Below are positions 1 to 5,716 of a DNA stretch of 8,167 nt, in pieces. Under the pieces are notes generated by a model, which was not told where the DNA came from, ran no database searches, and was given only the letters and a program-made list of their open reading frames with translations. Numbering within the stretch: the stretch's first letter is position 1; each line of letters starts with the position of its first letter. Origin of the DNA: Spirochaeta sp. (GTDB lineage: Bacteria > Spirochaetota > Spirochaetia > DSM-2461); NCBI GenBank assembly GCA_030635565.1, contig DAOVYP010000079.1, forward strand, positions 1 to 8,167. The letters are read 5' to 3'. The position numbers and the translations under genes were made by a program.

Positions 1-666
1 AAGGCTGCCGCCGACCTTCGCTGGCTTTTCAACCGGGGATACCCTCAAACTGCATCGATCAAGATTGTCGGGGACAGGCATCGGCTGAGTAAAGCCGAGA
101 GACAGATGCTCTACCGCGGTGTTGCCTCCACCGAAGCCGCCGCCCGGCGCCGGAATCTAATCGCCCCGCCCGGCAATGCCGCCGGCGGCAGACTCGGAGT
201 CGACGGGCACAACGTGGTGCTCACAATCGCCAACTACATCTCCGGCATTCCGGTGTTCGAAGCCGATGACGGCATTATCCGGGACATCGGCGCCCTCCAC
301 GGCAGAATTCACGACCGGGACGTGATGGAACGATCCCTCAACCTCACCGCCGACACCCTGCTCCGTCTGGATACGGCAGAGCTATCCATCGTTTTCGATG
401 CCCCGATTTCCCACAGCCGGGATCATGCCGTCTATCTGGAGTCGAAGTTGAGAGCCAGCTCCGGTACTGGGACCGGCATCAGAGCCGACATGAGTGTCGT
501 TCCATCAGGAGACCGGGCTCTCAAAGATGCGGATATCGATTACATCGCAACTTCGGATTCGGCTCTCATCGATGCCGTCGGAATTCCCGTTATCGACCTG
601 GCACGTTTCGTCCTGGAAGAGGAATTTCACCCGGTATTCGATACCTTCGTACCGGTGGCTGACTGA
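1..666 (+). CDS. DUF434/DUF5616 domain protein, 5' end cut by the window edge
   Basis: The reading frame is open from base 1, before any start codon, so the gene begins outside the window; 221 residues are visible. The first 50 residues (DLRWLFNRGYP, then VGDRHRLSKAERQML) match the DUF434 pattern as I know it. The rest matches the partner domain DUF5616, with DGHN at visible residues 68-71, FDAP at 132-135 and ATSDSALID at about 183-191. The order of an acidic residue after a beta strand (DGHN), a second strand ending in FDAP and a late TSDSALID strand resembles PIN/NYN-type nuclease folds, where such acidic residues bind metal. That fold assignment is my inference; no activity is established. 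The gene stands alone here, convergent with the multicopper oxidase, with 19 bases between the two stop codons. Family assignment is fairly secure, function unknown. Confidence 0.8.
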   Translation, partial: KAAADLRWLFNRGYPQTASIKIVGDRHRLSKAERQMLYRGVASTEAAARRRNLIAPPGNAAGGRLGVDGHNVVLTIANYISGIPVFEADDGIIRDIGALHGRIHDRDVMERSLNLTADTLLRLDTAELSIVFDAPISHSRDHAVYLESKLRASSGTGTGIRADMSVVPSGDRALKDADIDYIATSDSALIDAVGIPVIDLARFVLEEEFHPVFDTFVPVAD

Positions 667-685
667 CCTCTGGCGCCATCAGGTC
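665..685. terminator. Small hairpin between convergent genes, possible weak bidirectional terminator
   Basis: GACCT (665-669) pairs with AGGTC (681-685), and the enclosed TGGCGCCA (671-678) is itself self-complementary. The hairpin fills the gap between the convergent stop codons of the DUF434 gene and the multicopper oxidase. Neither strand has a T-run after the stem, so it is not a classical intrinsic terminator. The location is the main argument. Confidence 0.3.
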
Positions 686-2128
686 TCATTCAATCAGAAA
701 CTGACCCATCATGCCGTTATCCTCATGCTCCAGGAGATGGCAGTGGTACATATAGAGCCCTTTATAAGAATCGTAGCGGGCGATAATACGGACCCGGTCT
801 CCCGGCCAGAGCAGTACGGTATCTTTCCACCCGGCCAGCTGCGCCGGTGGCGGCCGTCCGTTGATATCGAGGATACGAAACTGAACCGCGTGCACATGGA
901 AACTGTGGGGCTGATTCATCATGCCGCCCATCATTCCGCCCCCCATACCGTCTCTGTTCACTATCTCCCAGATTTCCGTATCCCCCAGTCGCAACCGCTC
1001 ATCGATTCGGTCCATGTCCATAACCTTGCCGTTGATGGTCATGCGGGCGCCCATTCCGGACTGCATGGCGAAGCGGCGGGTTTTTGAGGCTTCCGATTCG
1101 GGAATATCCTCGACAGTCACCAGTGATTCCGGTGGCTCCCAGGCTGACTGCCGGATTCCTGCTGGGCGGAACTCCACGGCATCATAAATCTGCTGACCGT
1201 TGGTTTCCGCCTTCATCACCACAGACGACCCGGTGGTTCGGGAGAAGTCGGCAATGACTTCCGCCCGCTCACCGGGAGAAAGCACCAGATAAGTCAGGGT
1301 AACCGGACGCTCCAGGAAACCGCCGTCGGAAGCCACCTGATGAAACTCGGACAAACCATCAAAAGTTATGCGCAGGAGCGTGGAGTTGCTCCCGTTGAGT
1401 ATCCGAAGTCTCACGGGCCCCCGGGGTACATCTTTATGCGGCGAGATGGCACCGTTTACCAATATCTCGTTACCGAAGTAACCATGCATCTGATCCGACA
1501 TGGAAGGCCGATAGGTGAAACGACCGTTTCGATCGAATTTCCGCTCCTGAAGAATGACGGGGACATCATCGACTCCGTAATCCATCGGCAGGCCAAGACC
1601 GCCGGAATTCTCATCGTCGATAATGAGCAGACCGGCCAGGCCTTTGTATACCTGCTCCCCGGTAGTTTCCACGAAATGTGGATGGTACCAGAGTGTGGCA
1701 GCCTGCTGCCGCACTCGAAAATCCGCATCCCAGGTTTCACCGGGAGCGATGCCCTGATGCGGACCGCCGTCGGAATCCGCCGGGACGTCGGCCCCATGCC
1801 AATGGACCGTTGTGGGATTCCGGAGGGAATTCTTGACCCGGACGATGACATCATCTCCCCGGCGAACCCGGATGGTGGGTCCGAGGTAATCACCGTTGTA
1901 ACCCAGGGTACGTGTGGACTTTCCGGGGATGAATTCCCGCTGCCCTTCATCGGCCTCCAGATAAAACAGTTTTGTCCCTCCCCTGAGGGATTCAAATTCA
2001 AGGATGGGCGGTATCGGCAGAGGTTCCGAACCTTCAATACCCGCCGCAGGTAAAAGGGCGGCAATCATGAAAACGGCGCTTCCCAGGATTCTCAGGGATT
2101 TTCCAGTCATAGTTGTCATAGCTCTCAT
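686..2128 (-). CDS. Exported multicopper oxidase (CueO/laccase-like)
   Basis: A three-cupredoxin-domain oxidase that should couple one-electron oxidation of a substrate (cuprous ion or a phenolic) to reduction of O2 to water, outside the cytoplasmic membrane. All four copper-binding motifs are present: HWHG (109-112), WYHPH (147-151), HSFHVHAVQF (408-417) and YHCHLLEHEDNGMM (461-474). Cys463 is the type 1 copper ligand and a downstream Met the likely axial ligand. The WYHPH form and the GLAGLLIIDD stretch after it (163-172) are CueO-like. Residues 9-30 form a Sec-type signal peptide; there is no twin-arginine motif. At 480 residues the length is normal. A short Met/Gly-rich loop (394-404) precedes the third motif and may help bind copper. 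In-frame ATGs at 2128, 2119 and 2110 are all possible starts, none with a clear Shine-Dalgarno. I kept 2128 because it lies 6 bases after a good -10 box. Cuprous oxidase is the favoured role; substrate is unproven. Confidence 0.93.
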   Translation of the reverse strand: MRAMTTMTGKSLRILGSAVFMIAALLPAAGIEGSEPLPIPPILEFESLRGGTKLFYLEADEGQREFIPGKSTRTLGYNGDYLGPTIRVRRGDDVIVRVKNSLRNPTTVHWHGADVPADSDGGPHQGIAPGETWDADFRVRQQAATLWYHPHFVETTGEQVYKGLAGLLIIDDENSGGLGLPMDYGVDDVPVILQERKFDRNGRFTYRPSMSDQMHGYFGNEILVNGAISPHKDVPRGPVRLRILNGSNSTLLRITFDGLSEFHQVASDGGFLERPVTLTYLVLSPGERAEVIADFSRTTGSSVVMKAETNGQQIYDAVEFRPAGIRQSAWEPPESLVTVEDIPESEASKTRRFAMQSGMGARMTINGKVMDMDRIDERLRLGDTEIWEIVNRDGMGGGMMGGMMNQPHSFHVHAVQFRILDINGRPPPAQLAGWKDTVLLWPGDRVRIIARYDSYKGLYMYHCHLLEHEDNGMMGQFLIE

Positions 2129-2130
2129 GT

Positions 2131-2161
2131 GATATATATATTAGTTATTCAATAATATATC
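2131..2161. promoter_or_regulatory. Candidate operator: palindromes in the oxidase promoter
   Basis: An exact 11-base palindrome, TTATTCAATAA (2145-2155, central C at 2150), sits almost at the centre of the -35/-10 spacer. A wider inverted pair, GATATAT (2131-2137) and ATATATC (2155-2161), flanks it with a different centre. A spacer-centred palindrome is a usual place for a metal-responsive regulator, but the region is very AT-rich and chance symmetry is easy there. No regulator gene is visible nearby. Confidence 0.35.
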
Positions 2162-2163
2162 AA
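2135..2163 (-). promoter_or_regulatory. Sigma70-type promoter of the multicopper oxidase
   Basis: On the minus strand, TTGATA (2158-2163) is followed by a 17-base spacer and TATATA (2135-2140). Transcription would start near 2128, at the first ATG of the oxidase, implying a leaderless or nearly leaderless transcript. Confidence 0.6.
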
Positions 2164-2200
2164 ATTTTATATCGCCGCGGCCTCTCACTTGCTCCCGGGC

Positions 2201-2206
2201 TATACT
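2201..2206 (+). promoter_or_regulatory. -10 box of the kinase-like gene
   Basis: TATACT ends 6 bases before the ATG at 2213. I find no convincing -35 hexamer at 16-18 bases. The AT-rich block 2154-2172 lies roughly where an UP element would sit, upstream of the -35 position. With no Shine-Dalgarno before 2213, this again fits a leaderless start. Confidence 0.45.
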
Positions 2207-2212
2207 TCCCCT

Positions 2213-2866
2213 ATGCCTGAGGTTCTCAAAGATCCTGTCTCCCGACTGATACATCTCCAGGTCAATGCCGGCCGACGCATTATCATCGGGCTGGCCGGTT
2301 ATCCCGGTTCGGGTAAAAGGACTGTCTCAAAACGCTGGGCGCAAGAGATCAACAGAAATATCGGAAGAGGAGCCTTTCTTGTACTGGGAATGGACGGTTA
2401 CCACCTCAGTAAAGCCCAGCTGAGGGCCATGGACAATCCAGACGCCGCATTCGCCCGTCGAGGCGCACCCTACACTTTCGATCCTGTCGGACTGATAAGC
2501 AAGTTGATGGAACTCCGGGACGCTGCGGATCGGAATCCCGTTGGATGGCCAGGATTCGAACATGGGGTGGGTGACCCGGTGAACGACGCCGTTATCGTAC
2601 CAGCCAGTTGCAGACTCATACTGGTGGAAGGCATCTACACCCTGCTGCGGGACGGCGAATGGGCGGGAGTGGAAGGCCTTTTCGACGAAACCTGGTTCCT
2701 TGATAGCTCGGTGGAAACGTCGATGGACCGCCTGCATCAAAGACACATGGATGCCTGGGGAATGAGTATGGAAGAGGCCAGGCGAAGGGCTGACCGTAAC
2801 GATCGGCTCAACTGCGCTCATATCACGCCGGGGCGGGAAAATGCCGACTATCTCGTCAACGGCTGA
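2213..2866 (+). CDS. P-loop kinase of the pantothenate/nucleoside kinase-like family (COG1072 type)
   Basis: A 217-residue cytoplasmic ATP-dependent small-molecule kinase, probably phosphorylating a nucleoside, sugar or pantothenate-like substrate that cannot be named from sequence. The P-loop is GYPGSGKRT (residues 29-37), preceded by the strand RRIIIGLAG. The family signatures follow: MDGYHL (60-65), a long RRGAPYTFD stretch (82-90) that forms part of the substrate site in relatives, the strand LILVEGIYTLL (135-145), and RLHQRH (173-178) in the lid region. The residue after the P-loop lysine is Arg36 rather than Ser/Thr, with Thr37 next, much like the GKGT form of adenylate kinases. I chose ATG 2213 over the upstream TTG 2189 because the -10 box at 2201-2206 lies between them. 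The gene is single, divergent from the oxidase, and its stop lies 6 bases from the antiporter's stop. The family is secure, the substrate unknown. Confidence 0.82.
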   Translation: MPEVLKDPVSRLIHLQVNAGRRIIIGLAGYPGSGKRTVSKRWAQEINRNIGRGAFLVLGMDGYHLSKAQLRAMDNPDAAFARRGAPYTFDPVGLISKLMELRDAADRNPVGWPGFEHGVGDPVNDAVIVPASCRLILVEGIYTLLRDGEWAGVEGLFDETWFLDSSVETSMDRLHQRHMDAWGMSMEEARRRADRNDRLNCAHITPGRENADYLVNG

Positions 2867-2872
2867 TACCTG

Positions 2873-4108
2873 TCAGACGGGGATTTCCCCCGCCCTTTTC
2901 AAGGCAATCTTCGTGGTGATGGGTCCGATGAGCTCGAAGATGATGCACGTCGCCGATATGGTGGTGATGACTGCGGAGCCCAGCAATTCGCCTGCCGGAC
3001 CCAGTTCCGCGAATTCGGCCTTGACGATGAGCGCCAGTCCGATGGCCACACCGGCCTGGGAGAGGATGCCCATACCGAGGTTGTTCCGAATCTTCGGTTC
3101 CAGTCTTCCCGCCAGAGAACCCATCCACGCGCCGCCTATGAGGCCGGCACTCCGCCCGGCAATGTAAACCAGCCCGAGCAGACCCAGGGCGGGTAGTTCC
3201 GACACATGCAGATTCGCACCGGCAAGGGTGAAAAAGAGCAGAAAGAGAAGAGGCATGATGTCGGCCATGGCGTCGTGAAGCTGAGTTATCAGCGAGGAGC
3301 GCTGGGTATTCACCATCACCATACCCAGAACCATGTTGGTGAGTATCAGGGAAAGATGAAACACCTGGCTCAAACCGGTGGCAATCATAACAAAGACAAA
3401 GAGAAGCAGAAACTGATCTCTTTTGGAGTTCACCTTACGGGTAAGCAGAGAGAAAAAGAATGCCAGAGCCAGACCGACCCCCAGGCTCATGACAATTTCC
3501 AAAAGGGGTTTGGCAATCATGGACAGGACACCGCCTTCTCCTGAAGGTGCAAGCATGTGCCGGGCTATAGCCGATGCGAATCCGAAAATGATGATTCCCA
3601 GACCGTCATCGAAACCGACAACGGCGTAGAGGGTCTGAGTGAGGGAGCCTTTCGCCTTGTATTCCCTGATAACCGCTACGGTTCCCGCCGGGGCGCTGGC
3701 CGGAGCGATGGCGCCGAAAATAAGGGCCATGGGCAGGTTGCGGGTGAGCAGCCAGATCGACGTGAATACCAGGGCGAATGCGAATAACGACTCGGCGAAA
3801 ATGACGGTTATCACCCCGGAACCAAGACGTTTCAGGGTGGAGAGCTTGAGCTCGAGGCCGATACTGACAGCAACGAAAGCCAGGGCGACATCCGTAAGGA
3901 AAGACAGACGAGACTGCAGCTCGGGATTCAGCAATCCCAGAAAGGAAGGACCGAGGACCGCGCCGGCGAGCATGAACCCGATGAGGGACGGCAGGCGGAT
4001 CGGCTTCATCCCCTTGCCCGCATAATAGGCAAGGAAGCTCATGACGCCGACGACCAGGAGAATGGGCAGATCGATTCTTTCAATAAATTGATGGAGTATC
4101 TGAGTCAT
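2873..4108 (-). CDS. Cation:proton antiporter, CPA2 (Kef/NapA-like) family, membrane domain only
   Basis: A polytopic inner-membrane protein of 411 residues with about 12 hydrophobic helices. It is expected to exchange Na+ or K+ for protons and so help with pH, osmotic or cation balance. The family features are the unwound-helix stretch GAIAPASAPAGTVAV (132-146) and FDDGLGI (166-172), whose Asp pair (167-168) lies where the ion-binding Asp pair of NapA-type exchangers is found. The late helix GILSQAGVAIGLAL (347-360) shows no Lys or Arg. Unlike KefB/KefC it has no C-terminal RCK/TrkA-N nucleotide-binding domain; regulation may instead come from the two EIIA-type proteins upstream. It is the last gene of the operon, 11 bases after the stop of the EIIA-PII gene, with only a weak AGG-type ribosome site. 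Ion specificity (Na+ versus K+) and electrogenicity are not determinable here. Confidence 0.88.
   Translation of the reverse strand: MTQILHQFIERIDLPILLVVGVMSFLAYYAGKGMKPIRLPSLIGFMLAGAVLGPSFLGLLNPELQSRLSFLTDVALAFVAVSIGLELKLSTLKRLGSGVITVIFAESLFAFALVFTSIWLLTRNLPMALIFGAIAPASAPAGTVAVIREYKAKGSLTQTLYAVVGFDDGLGIIIFGFASAIARHMLAPSGEGGVLSMIAKPLLEIVMSLGVGLALAFFFSLLTRKVNSKRDQFLLLFVFVMIATGLSQVFHLSLILTNMVLGMVMVNTQRSSLITQLHDAMADIMPLLFLLFFTLAGANLHVSELPALGLLGLVYIAGRSAGLIGGAWMGSLAGRLEPKIRNNLGMGILSQAGVAIGLALIVKAEFAELGPAGELLGSAVITTISATCIIFELIGPITTKIALKRAGEIPV
2878..2892. terminator. Short GC hairpin at the convergent kinase/antiporter ends
   Basis: CGGGG (2878-2882) pairs with CCCCG (2888-2892) around a 5-base loop, and CCCTTTTC follows on the plus strand. 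It could act as a weak terminator for the kinase gene while lying inside the last codons of the antiporter. The stem is only 5 bp and the T-run interrupted, so confidence is low. Confidence 0.25.
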
Positions 4109-4119
4109 AAACTAGCGAC

Positions 4120-4929
4120 CTAGAGTTCCAGGGTCCCGGTCACCAGGGAAAGGTCCTGTATGGCAATCATCAGTCCGGATTCCCGGGACGGATCCGCAAC
4201 CCCTGTGGAAATCTGCCGTATCGTCTCGTTTCCGGTATGACGGTCGATAACGGCCATCACCACCTTCGATTCGGTTATGCGGCTTTCATCCGTCCAGAAC
4301 ATGGAGAATAACGGGAGGGCATGGAGGTAGCGCCCGGCGCCATGGCCTTCGATAACGGTGATTTCCGACTGGGAAATACCCGTAAGAATTTCAAGCAGCG
4401 GCTCCAGATACTCATCTTTCTGTACAATTGCCAGGAGCAGGCATTTCTCGACGGTTTTCATGGCCGGGGCTTCAGGTTCCTCTGCATTCCGGAACAGATC
4501 GATGACAGCCCCGACGGATGAAGCGCCGACAAGACTCCCGACAAAATTCGAATCCTTCATCAGGCGGGACAGAGATGCCAGGATACGGACGTGTGTGGAG
4601 CGGCGTTCCGCCGGTCCGAGCATGGCGAAAATAACGGTAACCGGCTTTCCGTCGAGTGAATCGAAATCGACTCCGCCGGGAACGGTGAGCAGTGCGAGCT
4701 TAAATTCCCCCGAACCTTCTACGGTAGCGTGGGGAATGGCAATTCCCCCCCCGATTCCCGTTGAACCCAGGGCTTCCCGGTCGGAAAGGAGTCGGAAAAC
4801 CTCATCCTGTCCCGGACCATCGTCCTGAATCCCGGCGAGAAGTTCCGCCGCCTGTTTCAGAATCTCGTTTTTATTCCCGGCACCGACACCGAGACTGACG
4901 GCTCGTTCGTCTATCAATTGAGTTATCAT
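4120..4929 (-). CDS. PTS EIIA (fructose/nitrogen type) fused to a C-terminal PII-like domain
   Basis: Residues 1-150 are a PTS-EIIA-2 domain (PtsN/FruA type) with the phosphorylation motif STGIGGGIAIPHA (56-68). His67 is the expected phospho-acceptor, and the second conserved His is at 113 in THVRILASL. Residues 155-269 are not EIIA. They read as a beta-alpha-beta-beta-alpha-beta ferredoxin-like unit: strand CLLLAIVQ, helix EYLEPLLEILTG, strand ITVIEGHGAGR, a loop, strand KVVMAVID, helix NETIRQIS, strand GLMIAIQDL. This is the layout of PII/CutA-like sensor domains. No EIIB or EIIC accompanies it. I infer that phosphorylation, and perhaps a ligand of the PII-like part, regulates the antiporter encoded just downstream. 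The start is well supported: AAGGA (4936-4940) sits 6 bases upstream, and the ATG overlaps the previous gene's TGA in an ATGA, so translation is likely coupled. The EIIA call is firm, the PII-like call moderate. Confidence 0.85.
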   Translation of the reverse strand: MITQLIDERAVSLGVGAGNKNEILKQAAELLAGIQDDGPGQDEVFRLLSDREALGSTGIGGGIAIPHATVEGSGEFKLALLTVPGGVDFDSLDGKPVTVIFAMLGPAERRSTHVRILASLSRLMKDSNFVGSLVGASSVGAVIDLFRNAEEPEAPAMKTVEKCLLLAIVQKDEYLEPLLEILTGISQSEITVIEGHGAGRYLHALPLFSMFWTDESRITESKVVMAVIDRHTGNETIRQISTGVADPSRESGLMIAIQDLSLVTGTLEL

Positions 4930-5663
4930 TTTACTTCCTTATTTACAGCGACATTCTGCTGCAGGATTTCAATCTTCATGATTTCCCTCATGACATCCTG
5001 AGGGGTTTCGGCACTGACAATGGCATCGAAGATACCGTCCAGAATCAGTATCCTGCGGATAGCGGCGAGCATCCGTAGATGAACCACTTCATCGCCGGCC
5101 AGGGGCAGCAGGAAGAGATGAACAGGTTTATTGTCGAAGGCACCCCAGTCCGCACCATCAGGACAGACCCCAACAACCATAATCGGGCGTTCAACGGGCT
5201 GGTCTCCGGGATTCCGGAGGTGGGGAATCGCAATACCCCCGCCGACACCGGTAGACATCATCTCCTCCCGGGCCATCAGTCCGGAAACCAGATTACCGGT
5301 GTCACCGACAATCCCGGCTGCCGCCAGCGGTTCAGCCAGGATATTGAGTAAGGATTCCCCGGGAACGGCGGGGATACCCGTGATGATGAGTTGCTCATTC
5401 GTCAGTCTGGACAGGGGAACCGAATCCACCTCATTGCTGAGCATGGATGCAAGACCGGCACGGGCACGGTTTCCCCAATCATTCCGCTTTTCGTCGACCC
5501 ATCGATAAAAGTCCTCCCTGTAGAACCGCCACTGGTTGGCAACCTTGAAACCCGGGAGGGAGCCGTCCTGCAGCATACGGGAGATAGTCTTCTCCGACAC
5601 TTTGAGAGCCTCGGCCACATCCGACATTGTCATCATTTGTCCGCTAATGTCTCTATTGTTCAT
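4926..5663 (-). CDS. Helix-turn-helix/PTS EIIA fusion protein, probable regulator
   Basis: A 245-residue cytoplasmic protein with two domains. Residues about 10-57 are an excisionase/MerR-type winged helix-turn-helix: MSDVAEALKVSEKTISRML, then the wing LPGFKVANQWRFYREDFYRWV. Residues about 85-230 are a PTS-EIIA-2 domain with STGVGGGIAIPHL (137-149), in which His148 is the expected phosphorylation site, and a second His at 195 in VVHLRMLA. I recall this domain pair from spirochaetes. A DNA-binding head on a phospho-acceptor suggests a transcription regulator read out by PTS phosphorylation; this is inference. It is the first gene of the operon with the EIIA-PII protein and the antiporter. ATG 5663 was kept because it lies 8 bases after the -10 box; internal ATGs at 5636, 5633 and 5627 would still spare the HTH. 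There is no clear Shine-Dalgarno. GACATTA repeats at its promoter may be its own binding sites. Confidence 0.88.
   Translation of the reverse strand: MNNRDISGQMMTMSDVAEALKVSEKTISRMLQDGSLPGFKVANQWRFYREDFYRWVDEKRNDWGNRARAGLASMLSNEVDSVPLSRLTNEQLIITGIPAVPGESLLNILAEPLAAAGIVGDTGNLVSGLMAREEMMSTGVGGGIAIPHLRNPGDQPVERPIMVVGVCPDGADWGAFDNKPVHLFLLPLAGDEVVHLRMLAAIRRILILDGIFDAIVSAETPQDVMREIMKIEILQQNVAVNKEVK
4936..4940 (-). promoter_or_regulatory. Shine-Dalgarno of the internal EIIA-PII gene
   Basis: AAGGA lies 6 bases before the ATG at 4929, inside the last codons of the HTH-EIIA gene. Its clarity contrasts with the absence of such a site before the leading genes of this window. Confidence 0.7.
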
Positions 5664-5699
5664 TAATGTCGATAATAGTCCCTGCCTGGCGTTAATGTC
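5645..5699 (-). repeat. Three GACATTA direct repeats at the operon promoter, candidate operator
   Basis: GACATTA occurs on the minus strand at 5693-5699 (overlapping the -35), 5664-5670 (touching the start codon) and 5645-5651 (early codons). The spacings are 29 and 19 bases, close to three and two helical turns, so the copies face roughly the same side of the DNA. This is a plausible repressor array, perhaps bound by the HTH-EIIA protein. Confidence 0.45.
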
Positions 5700-5701
5700 A
5701 A
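5672..5701 (-). promoter_or_regulatory. Sigma70-type promoter of the EIIA/antiporter operon
   Basis: On the minus strand, consensus TTGACA (5696-5701), an 18-base spacer and TATTAT (5672-5677). The predicted start of transcription, near 5665, almost coincides with the ATG at 5663, so the transcript would be leaderless. It lies in the 53-base gap after the lipoprotein gene. Confidence 0.7.
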
Positions 5702-5716
5702 GTCACAGCCGGATAT

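Noticed and set aside
494..1087. Plus-strand open frame of 197 codons spanning the DUF434 and oxidase 3' ends
   Set aside because: It runs out of frame through one recognised gene and antisense through another, with no recognisable domain and no ribosome site.
1340..2053. Long open frame of 237 codons on the plus strand inside the multicopper oxidase
   Set aside because: It is antisense to a gene with all copper motifs; its translation shows no family pattern, and long antisense frames are common in GC-rich genes.
3206..4025. Several plus-strand open frames within the antiporter gene
   Set aside because: They are antisense to transmembrane coding sequence and have low-complexity charged translations without domain character.
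4120..5663. Possible sugar-uptake PTS locus
   Set aside because: No EIIB or EIIC gene is present; the only membrane protein in the operon is a cation antiporter.
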